A stretch of 11,524 bases of DNA from Crenothrix polyspora (GTDB lineage: Bacteria > Pseudomonadota > Gammaproteobacteria > Methylococcales > Methylomonadaceae), in assembly GCA_945903675.1 (NCBI GenBank), contig CAMDOP010000083.1, forward strand, positions 1-11,524, read 5' to 3'. Each line of letters begins with the position of its first letter. The first letter of the stretch is position 1. Both the position numbers and the translations under genes were made by a program. The notes under the pieces are model-generated. The model saw only the letters and a program-made list of their open reading frames with translations, ran no database searches and was not told the origin of the DNA. This document shows, piece by piece, positions 1 to 7,049 of the stretch.

Positions 1-2
1 TT

Positions 3-146
3 TGTGCTCGAAATTGTTCAGCGCTGTATCAACAAGCACATCGAATTTTTATTACAAAAGACAAAACGGATCTTCATAACGCCAGTCAGATTAATGACGA
101 AGGGTTATTTGAATTATTGGCATCTGAGTTTTTGAGCGAACTCTAA
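3..146 (+). CDS. C-terminal fragment of an unrecognised protein (cut by window edge)
   Basis: An open frame runs from the left edge to a TAA at 144-146. It gives 47 residues ending in DEGLFELLASEFLSEL, which has the acidic, helical look of a genuine protein C-terminus. The other two plus-strand frames give less protein-like translations, although one of them also stays open to 135. The upstream part lies outside the window, so start, length and function cannot be judged, and I recognise no family. Its stop codon overlaps the stop of the convergent PEP-CTERM gene (143-145 on the other strand), so the two genes share their final bases and leave no room for a terminator between them. It could be a real gene end or a chance open frame; I favour a real gene. 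Confidence 0.5.
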   Translation, partial: CARNCSALYQQAHRIFITKDKTDLHNASQINDEGLFELLASEFLSEL

Positions 147-2206
147 ATAATTGAATGCCGCCTATGCAACAACAAAGCTAATAGACTTAAGACTAATAAT
201 GCCCAAGTAGAGGGCTCTGGCACACTTAAAGCATTTAAACCATTTGAAGGGGTATTGTAAGCAACAAGATGTCCATTATCACTAATACCCGCTAAATAAC
301 CGTTTGCTGCCAATGAAGCATCATAATAAATAGTAAAATTACCCGTTAGCATACTTAATTGCGTGATACCGTCCACTAGATCAAGCCAACCTACCGTATA
401 AACACCGTTCAAATCAAGACTGGCACCACTATCAATTTGTAGAATACCCCACTCATATTCCCCAAAAGCTGTGCCCATCGTGGTCATTTTATGCGTCGTC
501 GTCGGCGATGAGGTGAATTCCAGCATAGCAGCCGAAGTAGCCCATAGTCCGGATGTACTGTTGTTATAAAAATCCCCCTGCATCTTGAATACATCACCTG
601 AACTACCTATTAAATATCCATTTGTTCCCACAGTTAAACCATTAAAAACATTGGTTGATGGATCGCTGTGATATGTACCATTGTTGGTAAAACTACCCGT
701 ATACTCTACGACCGTACCCGTCACCTTAAAGCTACCATCATTAATGACCTTGGCCAATAGCGTCTGATTTCCACTGCCAGTAATATTGACTTGTCCGGCA
801 TTAGTCAAAATCCCAACCCCTGAATCTAACGTAAAGCTACCGCCAGAATAATTAAAAGTACCATCCGTACCCACTGTCATATTGGCAGCATTCAATGAGC
901 CGCCGCTCTGATTAAATACACCCGTACCTTTAGCATTTCCAACCTCATCACCGACCACCAAGTTATTAGCGACCGCTAACTGTCCTGTACCAGATAAGCT
1001 GTAAACAGCCTGACCACCAACTATGCTGCCAGCCTCGCCAACGGTGAGATTACTGCCCACCGACAATTGACCGCCAGATTGATTAACTACACCATTGATG
1101 CCATAGGTAGTACCCGCTATTGCAGGGTTACCAATAGTAGAATCGGCAGCACCGATAACGGTAGAATTACTAACAAGTAAACTACCACCCGATAAATTGA
1201 CCACACCCTGACTGGCAACCCCAGATGCAGCCAAAGAAGTATCCAGATCAAGTGAACTTGCGGCAGCACCCACAATTAAGCTATTGATCGTTGAGACTGT
1301 CGTCCCTGATTGGTTAAATTCAGCATAACCGCCTCCCCCAATCATAGCTAAGCCGTTCACATTAAAACTACCACCAGAAAGATTAGCATAAGAAACTGAA
1401 CCCGGCGCACAACCGCCACCTGCAGCTGCAGGTAGGCTACAACCCGTCGCCATAGAAAATGCGTCCGTGCTTGCAGTACCGCCTGTTTGATTATAACTAG
1501 AGGTATTACTCGGGTCGATCATGGCATTACCAATATTTGTTTGCCCAGTCGTTAACGTACCCATGTTAAGGGTATAGCTATCAGGCCCCTGACCACCAGC
1601 ATTATTGACCCACAAACTACCCGCTTGATTACTACCTCCATTTTGAACAAAGGTACCTACGCCATATTCCCCTACAACTTCTGCACCACTAACATTAAGA
1701 CTAAGCGCATTGCTAAAGCTTTGATCTGTCATGGAATAACTGCCGATAGCACCATAATTATTGCCAATAATCATACTCTGTACACTTACATTAGCCGCGC
1801 CTGCGCTATTGTCCTGCGTAAAAGTGCCCGTACCCATATCACCCACTGTAAGAGAGCCTGCGTTAAGGCTATCCGAATGTTGACTCAAAGTCATGGTTGT
1901 AGAAGTACCCTCTACTAGCAGCGATTTAAAAGCAGTGCTAGGAGTGCCGCCGGCACTGGCATTGCCAGAATTACTATAAGTCACCGTATTATTTGAGCTA
2001 CTGATTAAATCAGTCACCATAACGTCAGACGCTATACTAGGTGGTGCTATTTCCCAGTTTCCGCTATCTGTCCAATCGCTGTTAGTTCCTGACCATTGTG
2101 CAACATCAGCTTGCACTGGCATAACACACACCAAACTTAACGCCAAAGATACTGCGCCAAGACCTAGTGATACTCGTATTGACTGACTAAGACTATTTAT
2201 TTTCAT
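143..2206 (-). CDS. Secreted PEP-CTERM sorting-domain protein with beta-helix-like repeats
   Basis: This 687-residue protein has an N-terminal signal peptide (hydrophobic stretch about 12-30, likely cleavage after VQA at residue 33) followed by a W-rich NSDWTDSGNW segment. A long Gly/Ser/Asn-rich body (about 90-500) repeats the pattern LxVGxxGxGxFxQxGG, typical of beta-helical or autotransporter-like surface proteins. The C-terminus is a textbook PEP-CTERM tag: VPEPSTWALL from residue 662, a hydrophobic helix, and a basic RRH end. In known systems an exosortase recognises this tag and processes the protein at the inner membrane, usually in exopolysaccharide or biofilm producers. No exosortase is in this window. 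A GAGG ribosome site lies 8 nt before the ATG. The gene appears monocistronic. The precise role is unknown; adhesin or matrix protein is an inference from composition. Confidence 0.9.
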   Translation of the reverse strand: MKINSLSQSIRVSLGLGAVSLALSLVCVMPVQADVAQWSGTNSDWTDSGNWEIAPPSIASDVMVTDLISSSNNTVTYSNSGNASAGGTPSTAFKSLLVEGTSTTMTLSQHSDSLNAGSLTVGDMGTGTFTQDNSAGAANVSVQSMIIGNNYGAIGSYSMTDQSFSNALSLNVSGAEVVGEYGVGTFVQNGGSNQAGSLWVNNAGGQGPDSYTLNMGTLTTGQTNIGNAMIDPSNTSSYNQTGGTASTDAFSMATGCSLPAAAGGGCAPGSVSYANLSGGSFNVNGLAMIGGGGYAEFNQSGTTVSTINSLIVGAAASSLDLDTSLAASGVASQGVVNLSGGSLLVSNSTVIGAADSTIGNPAIAGTTYGINGVVNQSGGQLSVGSNLTVGEAGSIVGGQAVYSLSGTGQLAVANNLVVGDEVGNAKGTGVFNQSGGSLNAANMTVGTDGTFNYSGGSFTLDSGVGILTNAGQVNITGSGNQTLLAKVINDGSFKVTGTVVEYTGSFTNNGTYHSDPSTNVFNGLTVGTNGYLIGSSGDVFKMQGDFYNNSTSGLWATSAAMLEFTSSPTTTHKMTTMGTAFGEYEWGILQIDSGASLDLNGVYTVGWLDLVDGITQLSMLTGNFTIYYDASLAANGYLAGISDNGHLVAYNTPSNGLNALSVPEPSTWALLVLSLLALLLHRRHSII

Positions 2207-2313
2207 ATTGTTTACCTCATTATTTATAAGATCAAACCAACTTTACTTACTTATTCTAAAAGACCAACTACTTCGTTATAGCTTTAGCACAATCCATGCC
2301 TAAACTATAAAAT

Positions 2314-2341
2314 ATGATAGATTACAAAAAGTTAAAATCAA
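2314..2341 (-). promoter_or_regulatory. Possible sigma-70 promoter for the PEP-CTERM gene
   Basis: Read on the minus strand, TTGATT (-35, 2336-2341) and TATCAT (-10, 2314-2319) are separated by 16 bp and lie about 110 bp upstream of the start codon. The surrounding DNA is very AT-rich, so chance matches are likely and the call is tentative. Confidence 0.25.
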
Positions 2342-2628
2342 TTAGTGAAAGATAAAATGAATAAACAGAAAACTTTTGATATTATTGTAAAAAAATCCGA
2401 CACTAAAGTTGCTATAAACAACGCAAAACCACAGGCAATTAGCCATACTAAATTGATTTAACTAACATTATCCACTGTAAAAAATTCGACTATACCTTCA
2501 GCGACCCTGCTCCACTCGCCGCACACCCACGCCATGAATTTTTGGCCATTTGGTAATGCTTGCATTTTCACTACACAAAAGACACTTGCGAAAACATAAG
2601 CACTGTGGATATCTGGGACTAAAAATCT

Positions 2629-2675
2629 TCACTTCGATAACGCTCCGTTTCAACGATTCTCAGTGATCGAAGTGA
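2629..2675. repeat. Inverted repeat, 10-bp perfect arms
   Basis: TCACTTCGAT (2629-2638) and ATCGAAGTGA (2666-2675) are exact reverse complements separated by 27 bp. No T-run follows on either strand, so it does not look like an intrinsic terminator. It sits inside the mobile-element debris and may be an old element end or a repetitive extragenic palindrome. Confidence 0.6.
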
Positions 2676-2732
2676 CTGTAGAATCTAATACTGATTGCAT
2701 TGTCACTAATGACCGCCTGCAGCTTAGACAAT

Positions 2733-2955
2733 TTATTTGACCTTACTATTAACAACTAATTGTAGGGTATCTTTGTTGTTCTGTTTTTCAGGTATGGTGG
2801 CTGGGTAGACGTGTAAGAATTAAATATAATTACTCGCAATTTTTATCGTGCCTAGCTTTCACGTTTTCATCGACGCACCTACCATGCCAATACACGAGGC
2901 GAACCCTTTGTTTATGACTGGCTTTGTTAGTAATCTTTTTAATGGTAATTTTCAT
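2733..2955 (-). pseudogene. Decayed tyrosine recombinase (phage-type integrase), N-terminal arm-binding part only
   Basis: An ATG at 2955 with a good ribosome site (AAGGGG, 6 nt upstream) opens a 41-codon frame ending at 2830. It reads MKITIKKITNKASHKQ and then VRLVYWHG...VDEN...KARHDKN, which matches my recollection of the N-terminal arm-type DNA-binding region of integrases with a phage-integrase SAM-like domain. Past the stop the same frame continues as LYLILTRLPS, and after a frameshift the next frame gives PEKQNNKDTLQL to a stop at 2733. This fits the family's usual continuation (LDL-LY-KP-TP-EKQ-NK-TLQLAE). One in-frame stop plus one frameshift, with the catalytic domain (Arg...His-x-x-Arg...Tyr) absent, means it is a dead fragment. 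The family assignment rests on recognition, not a search. Confidence 0.65.
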
Positions 2956-3026
2956 TTCTTACCCCTTACCACCCTTTTAAAACATGAAAGGGTAATTTTT
3001 GGGTAAAAAAATAAACTTTAGACAAT

Positions 3027-3060
3027 AAAAAAGGGCGTGTATCGCTACAAGCCCTTTTTT
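3027..3060 (-). terminator. Intrinsic terminator of the rpmH-mnmE operon (bidirectional)
   Basis: AAAAAAGGGC (3027-3036) and GCCCTTTTTT (3051-3060) form a perfect 10-bp stem. Inside it, one mismatch is followed by a further 4-bp stem (TGTA/TACA) closed by a TCGC loop. A-runs and T-runs flank the GC core symmetrically, so it can end transcription from either side. It lies about 43 bp after the mnmE stop, at the end of the minus-strand operon. Confidence 0.9.
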
Positions 3061-3103
3061 GTTTTGGTTTTATTATGACGTCGTTTTCGGTTGTTTTACC
3101 TAG

Positions 3104-4447
3104 TTACTTTCCTATGCAAAAACTAGAGAATATTTTTCCAAGAAGATCATCCGAAGAAACTGTTCCAGTAATTTCTCCAAGGCTCATTTGAGCCTGCCTT
3201 AAATCTTCAGCCACCAACTCACCTGCTTGATTAAGCTGCAGTTGTTCTAAAGCACTTTCTACAAATTGATGGCTTGTTGTTATCGCTACTATATGTCGTC
3301 TTCTAGCAATAAAAACATCGTTGGTATTATCATTAAAACCTACAGATTCTTTTAGATGCTGCTTTAACAAATCCATACCCTGCCCCGTTTTAATAGACAG
3401 GTAACACTTATAGCCATTTTCTGTAGCTATTAGCTTAGGCTCTATACCTAATAAATCTATTTTGTTGTAGACCTTAATAATATCAATATTATCAGGCAGG
3501 CTATTTAATATGTCTTCTGAATCAAGCTCTCGTGCATCAATCAGCAGAACTATTATATCGGCTTTTAAGATTTCTTCGTGCGCACGGCGCATGCCTTCTT
3601 TTTCTATTAAATTATCGCTCTCACGAAGACCTGCGGTATCAATAATATGTAAAGGCATTCCATCTAGCTGAATATGCTCTCTAAGCACATCTCTAGTCGT
3701 TCCTGCTATTTCCGTGACGATTGCGGCTTCATGCCCAGCCAGCGCATTAAGAAGGCTGGATTTACCTGCATTAGGCTTGCCTACCAAAACAACGGTCATA
3801 CCATCGCGCAATAAGCGACCTTGTTGAGCAGTTTTTAATATCTTTTGAAGACTATGCAATAATCTGATGATGCGATTTTCAACAACGCCATCCGTTAAGA
3901 AATCAATTTCTTCATCGACAAAATCTATAGCCGCTTCAATATAGATACGTAGCTCTGTTAGCTCGGTAACCAATTCATTGATTTGCTGTGAAAACACACC
4001 TTGCATGGATTTTTGTGCAGATCGTACCGATTGTTCAGTACTGCTTTCAATTAAATCTGCAACAGCTTCAGCTTGGGCTAAGTCGAGTTTGTTATTTAAA
4101 AAGGCCCGTTCGGTGAATTCTCCTGGATTAGCTAATCGAGCGCCTAATGAAAGCACTCGCCTTAACAGCATATCCAACACCACTGAACCACCATGTCCTT
4201 GCAGTTCTAATATATCTTCGCCTGTATAAGAGGCAGGGGCAGGAAAGTAAAGGCTGATGCCAGAATCAATGATACAGCCATGTTCATCTATAAACGATGT
4301 AAACAGGGCATGCCTTGGAATTAGGGATTTATTAAGTAGATGTTTGGCAATTTCAGTAACTAAAACACCTGAAATTCGGATGATACCAACACCGCCATTC
4401 CCTGGCGGTGTTGCAATAGCTGCAATAGTATCTTGTGTTATAAGCAC
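3104..4447 (-). CDS. mnmE: tRNA uridine-5-carboxymethylaminomethyl modification GTPase MnmE
   Basis: With MnmG, MnmE installs the cmnm5 group on wobble uridine 34 of certain tRNAs, using a methylene-THF-derived carbon. At 447 residues it is about normal length (E. coli 454). The N-terminal tetrahydrofolate-binding domain starts with DTIAAIATPPGNGGVGIIRISG-type sequence (6-27). The helical domain surrounds an inserted G domain with GKPNAGKS (G1, 223-230), TTRD (G2, 250-253), DTAG (G3, 270-273) and NKID (G4, 328-331). The protein ends in the invariant CIGK (444-447), whose Cys is needed for modification. The start codon is GTG, immediately after the yidC stop with no gap, which implies translational coupling. 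No strong ribosome site is visible apart from an A/G-rich stretch inside yidC. The partner mnmG is not downstream. Confidence 0.97.
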   Translation of the reverse strand: MLITQDTIAAIATPPGNGGVGIIRISGVLVTEIAKHLLNKSLIPRHALFTSFIDEHGCIIDSGISLYFPAPASYTGEDILELQGHGGSVVLDMLLRRVLSLGARLANPGEFTERAFLNNKLDLAQAEAVADLIESSTEQSVRSAQKSMQGVFSQQINELVTELTELRIYIEAAIDFVDEEIDFLTDGVVENRIIRLLHSLQKILKTAQQGRLLRDGMTVVLVGKPNAGKSSLLNALAGHEAAIVTEIAGTTRDVLREHIQLDGMPLHIIDTAGLRESDNLIEKEGMRRAHEEILKADIIVLLIDARELDSEDILNSLPDNIDIIKVYNKIDLLGIEPKLIATENGYKCYLSIKTGQGMDLLKQHLKESVGFNDNTNDVFIARRRHIVAITTSHQFVESALEQLQLNQAGELVAEDLRQAQMSLGEITGTVSSDDLLGKIFSSFCIGK

Positions 4448-6160
4448 TTATGCTTCTTTTTCTATTTGCTTGGTAATATACGTTTGCTGAATAATAGATA
4501 AGGTGTTGTTGCAAACCCAGTATAAAACTAAACCCGCTGGAAAAAACAAGAAGAAAATAGTAAAGACGATAGGAAACATCTTCATTACTTTAGCTTGAAT
4601 CGGATCAATAGGGGCAGGATTTAAACCTTGTTGAATTTTCATGGTAATACCCATGATGATTGGCAAGATGTAAAAAGGATCTTGTATTGACAAATCCTGT
4701 ATCCACAACATAAAAGGCGCTTGACGAAATTCAATCGTTTCACTCAATACCCAATACAAGGCCATAAAGACCGGTATCTGTATCAAGATGGGTAAACAAC
4801 CACCCAAAGGATTTACCTTTTCTTTTTTATACAAACCCATCATTTCAGTGTTGAAACGCGGCCTGTCATCGGCAAAGCGTTCTTGTAGCTCTTTAAGGCG
4901 TGGTTGAATTTTACGCATTTTAGCCATTGATTTGAAACTAGCCTGCGATAATGGAAAGAACAACAATTTAATACAAAATGTCACGCCCATAATAGCCAAG
5001 CCCCAATTACCGATAGCACCATGAATTATATTCAATAATGAATAAATGGGCTTACCAATAAAGGTTAAGACGCTGTAATCAACCGTCAACTCAAGACCTG
5101 GCGCCAAAGCTTCCATCATAGGCTGAACTTTAGGCCCAGCAAATAAACGTGAAACAAATTCCGCTTCATTATTACTTTCAACCGTCACTGATGGAGAGTA
5201 TGTACCAATCACGTAACGACCATCTTTAAGCTCTTTGGTGTAAAAATGATTTTCTTGGTCAGCAGGTGGAATCCATGCAGAAGCAAAATAATGCTGAATC
5301 ATAGCTGTCCAACCACCCTGAGTAGCCACATCTAAAGTATCATCTGCCATGTCTTCAAAGCTTATTTTTTGATACTTATTTTTTTCGGTATAAATAACAC
5401 CGCCATTATAAGCTCTCATACCACCGGTCAATATATTGCCTTTGTTAGAAGAATCAGGGGCTCGTAATAATTGACTATATTGCCTACCGGACCACGCTTT
5501 ACCTGAATGATTACTGACCTTTTGATCCAGTGTTATCTCGTAACTTCCACGCTTAAAGGTGAATGATTTGCTAATAACAAGGCCATTATGATCTGTCCAC
5601 GTTAAAGGAATGGTTAGGCTCTCTTGTCCAGGCTCCAAGGTATAATGGTCTTTCACATTAGAGAAAACCGTATAATGGTTAGGCGCTGCCGCTAAGCCAC
5701 TGCCCGCAATCAAACCGCTTTGCGCAACAAATAGTTTGTCTTCATTATTGTCGAATAGACGTACTGGCGTGGCATTTATTTCCGCAGGATTTAAACCTAC
5801 CATCACGCGCATTTTATCAACAAGAGAATTAGTTTTTTCTACAGGGTAACTTAATAAATCTAAGTTAGTAATTGTGCCACCTTGCAAATCAATTTCAAGA
5901 GCAATGACATCTGTTTTAACTGTTATAGTTTTAACAATCGGGGCCAAAGCATCAGGAATAGCTATAGCATTATGTCCAGCATTTTCCTTTTGCAGGCTTG
6001 CATCTGTAGACGCCAAGGGTAAATCTTCTTTTGCGGGAACAGTAGTATTTACAATTGCAGCCACTTCAGGTTTTGGACCGTAGTCTATCTCCCATGCTTG
6101 CCACAGCATAAATACCAGCATTGCAAAAGTAACGATCAGTATAAATCTTATATTATCCAT
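4448..6160 (-). CDS. yidC: Membrane protein insertase YidC
   Basis: YidC inserts and folds inner-membrane proteins, alone or with SecYEG. I place the start at the ATG at 6160, giving 570 residues beginning MDNIRFILIVTFAML, because this matches the family N-terminus. An in-frame upstream start at 6193 would add 11 atypical residues. The layout is one N-terminal membrane segment (about 4-20) with the W-Q-A-W motif, a large periplasmic beta domain (to about 370), then the conserved five-segment core. The core carries a basic residue in the groove (Lys398, in TFCIK), the cytoplasmic helical hairpin SMAKMRKIQPRLKEL, KVNPLGGC, the RQAPFMLWI segment, QDPFYILPIIMG, and FFPAGLVLYW near the end. The start overlaps the yidD stop by 8 nt (ATGGATAA), so the two are translationally coupled. 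This is the Gram-negative form with the long periplasmic domain. Confidence 0.97.
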   Translation of the reverse strand: MDNIRFILIVTFAMLVFMLWQAWEIDYGPKPEVAAIVNTTVPAKEDLPLASTDASLQKENAGHNAIAIPDALAPIVKTITVKTDVIALEIDLQGGTITNLDLLSYPVEKTNSLVDKMRVMVGLNPAEINATPVRLFDNNEDKLFVAQSGLIAGSGLAAAPNHYTVFSNVKDHYTLEPGQESLTIPLTWTDHNGLVISKSFTFKRGSYEITLDQKVSNHSGKAWSGRQYSQLLRAPDSSNKGNILTGGMRAYNGGVIYTEKNKYQKISFEDMADDTLDVATQGGWTAMIQHYFASAWIPPADQENHFYTKELKDGRYVIGTYSPSVTVESNNEAEFVSRLFAGPKVQPMMEALAPGLELTVDYSVLTFIGKPIYSLLNIIHGAIGNWGLAIMGVTFCIKLLFFPLSQASFKSMAKMRKIQPRLKELQERFADDRPRFNTEMMGLYKKEKVNPLGGCLPILIQIPVFMALYWVLSETIEFRQAPFMLWIQDLSIQDPFYILPIIMGITMKIQQGLNPAPIDPIQAKVMKMFPIVFTIFFLFFPAGLVLYWVCNNTLSIIQQTYITKQIEKEA

Positions 6161-6386
6161 TCTTTTTACCAAATTTTTCTGGAACGTTATCAATGCCGCC
6201 TTGGTGAAAAGGATGGCACTTTAATAATCTTTTTATTGTGAGATAGGAGCCAATAATAGCACCATGAATTTGAAGTGCTTCTACAGAATAACTTGAACAG
6301 CTTGGATAAAAACGACAGTTTGAGCCAAGCATGGGACTTATAAAGTATTTATACGACTTTATAAATGCTATGAGCATGATGCGCAT
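6153..6386 (-). CDS. yidD: Membrane protein insertion efficiency factor YidD
   Basis: This small (77-residue) membrane-associated protein assists YidC-dependent insertion. It has the complete family signature: YKYFISPMLGSNCRFYPSC (12-30), SSYSVEAL (31-38), and KRLLKCHPF followed by GG-D-VP (52-69), including the conserved cysteines 24, 30 and 57. The N-terminal helix is amphipathic, as usual for the family. Its start lies inside the end of rnpA (19-nt overlap) and its stop overlaps the start of yidC, so it is embedded in a coupled rnpA-yidD-yidC unit. A second ATG three codons in is an equally possible start. Confidence 0.96.
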   Translation of the reverse strand: MRIMLIAFIKSYKYFISPMLGSNCRFYPSCSSYSVEALQIHGAIIGSYLTIKRLLKCHPFHQGGIDNVPEKFGKKNG

Positions 6387-6736
6387 CGAGATACCAATCT
6401 AAGCCAATGTTTTTCTAATGACTTTCTTAATAAATCTGCTGGAGCATCGATAGCCTCCCTGCGCGCCAAAACAACAATATCTATACCCCCCAAATTTTGC
6501 TGTTTTATCCTAAAGTTTTCCCTGACAGTCCGCTTAATCATATTTCTATGCACGGCTTTTTTTATATTTTTTTTGGCAATTGCCAATCCTAGCCTAGGAT
6601 GATCGAAATCATTCTTTGTGGCTAATAGGGTAAAATAGGTATCACTCGATTTTACAGGATTAGCAAAAACTTTTTTATATTCAGCCGGTTTTTTTAACCG
6701 TAACAATGGGGGAAAGCTGAAACTGTGTTCTGTCAC
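6368..6736 (-). CDS. rnpA: Ribonuclease P protein component RnpA
   Basis: RnpA is the protein subunit that binds the catalytic RNase P RNA and the 5' leader of pre-tRNAs. It has 122 residues, normal for the family. Visible hallmarks are LRLKKPAEYKKVF near the N-terminus (12-24), RLGLAIAKKN (48-57), and the signature basic helix AVHRNMIKRTVRENFR (61-76, the RNR region). The start is GTG, 10 nt after the rpmH stop; the weak ribosome site suggests translation partly coupled to rpmH. The 3' end overlaps yidD by 19 nt. The partner RNA gene rnpB is not in this window. Confidence 0.96.
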   Translation of the reverse strand: MTEHSFSFPPLLRLKKPAEYKKVFANPVKSSDTYFTLLATKNDFDHPRLGLAIAKKNIKKAVHRNMIKRTVRENFRIKQQNLGGIDIVVLARREAIDAPADLLRKSLEKHWLRLVSRCASCS

Positions 6737-6746
6737 TCAGCGCCAA

Positions 6747-6881
6747 CTAAACCGTTAACTTAGCGCGGCCTTTGGCTCTACGTGCATTTATAACATTTCG
6801 TCCGCCTACAGTTGCCATTCTTGCACGAAAGCCATGAGTTCTTGCACGTTTAATTTTACTGGGTTGGTATGTTCTTTTCAT
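6747..6881 (-). CDS. rpmH: 50S ribosomal protein L34
   Basis: A 44-codon gene encodes a very basic protein starting MKRTYQPSKIKRARTHGF and continuing RARMATVGGRNVINARRAKGRAKLTV, which is unmistakable bacterial L34 of normal length. AAGG lies 11 nt upstream of the ATG. It is the first gene of the minus-strand operon, headed by a near-consensus promoter about 60-80 bp upstream, and is divergent from dnaA, the standard arrangement near bacterial origins. Confidence 0.98.
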   Translation of the reverse strand: MKRTYQPSKIKRARTHGFRARMATVGGRNVINARRAKGRAKLTV

Positions 6882-6937
6882 AGTAATAGAGCCTTAGCAA
6901 ATAGAGTGTTAACAAAAACACATAAAAAAGACTAGGG

Positions 6938-6966
6938 ATGATAAAATAATCTGCTTTAACTGTCAA
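6938..6966 (-). promoter_or_regulatory. Sigma-70 promoter of the rpmH-rnpA-yidD-yidC-mnmE operon
   Basis: On the minus strand a perfect -35 TTGACA (6961-6966) and a -10 TATCAT (6938-6943) are separated by exactly 17 bp. Predicted initiation near 6931 leaves a leader of about 50 nt before rpmH. Only one -10 base departs clearly from consensus, as expected for a strongly expressed ribosomal operon. Confidence 0.8.
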
Positions 6967-6981
6967 TTCTGTAATGCAATA

Positions 6982-7007
6982 TTTTTATTACTGTATAGTA
7001 ATAAAAA
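6982..7007. promoter_or_regulatory. Perfect inverted repeat upstream of dnaA, operator-like
   Basis: TTTTTATTACT (6982-6992) and AGTAATAAAAA (6997-7007) are exact reverse complements around a 4-bp GTAT centre. The repeat lies 43 bp before the dnaA start. A -10-like TATAGT (6994-6999) sits in its centre on the plus strand, with no good -35 ahead of it. That position would suit an operator controlling dnaA transcription. It could also act as a weak hairpin in the dnaA leader; the stem has only one C-G pair per arm, so a terminator is unlikely. Confidence 0.55.
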
Positions 7008-7049
7008 GCTTCTTTTTCATTAACACCTATTAAAATATTACTAAATTCA

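Larger units (their letters stand above)
2207..3103. other. Gene-poor interval with mobile-element debris
   Basis: This stretch of almost 900 bp between the PEP-CTERM gene and mnmE contains no intact gene. It holds the PEP-CTERM gene's promoter region (2207 to about 2350), a Cys-rich 51-codon open frame without a good start (2498-2653), a 10-bp inverted repeat (2629-2675), a decayed tyrosine-recombinase start (2733-2955), a short hairpin just upstream of that remnant (2971-2993), and the mnmE-side terminator (3027-3060). Two near-matches to the DnaA box also occur, TTATCCACT at 2468-2476 and the complement of ATATCCACA near 2604-2612, but they are isolated. In this organism group mnmG often follows mnmE; it is absent here, so this interval looks like a rearrangement junction. 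Confidence 0.6.

Noticed and set aside
1625..1918. 97-codon plus-strand frame inside the PEP-CTERM gene
   Set aside because: It lies antisense within a clearly coding repetitive gene, with composition explained by the complementary repeats.
2468..2612. Two near-consensus DnaA boxes between the PEP-CTERM gene and mnmE as a possible oriC
   Set aside because: Only two sites about 135 bp apart, no clustered boxes and no clear unwinding element; single 8-of-9 matches are expected by chance in AT-rich DNA.
6160..6193. Longer yidC start at 6193
   Set aside because: The extra residues do not match the family N-terminus, whereas the ATG at 6160 gives a standard YidC start overlapping the yidD stop.
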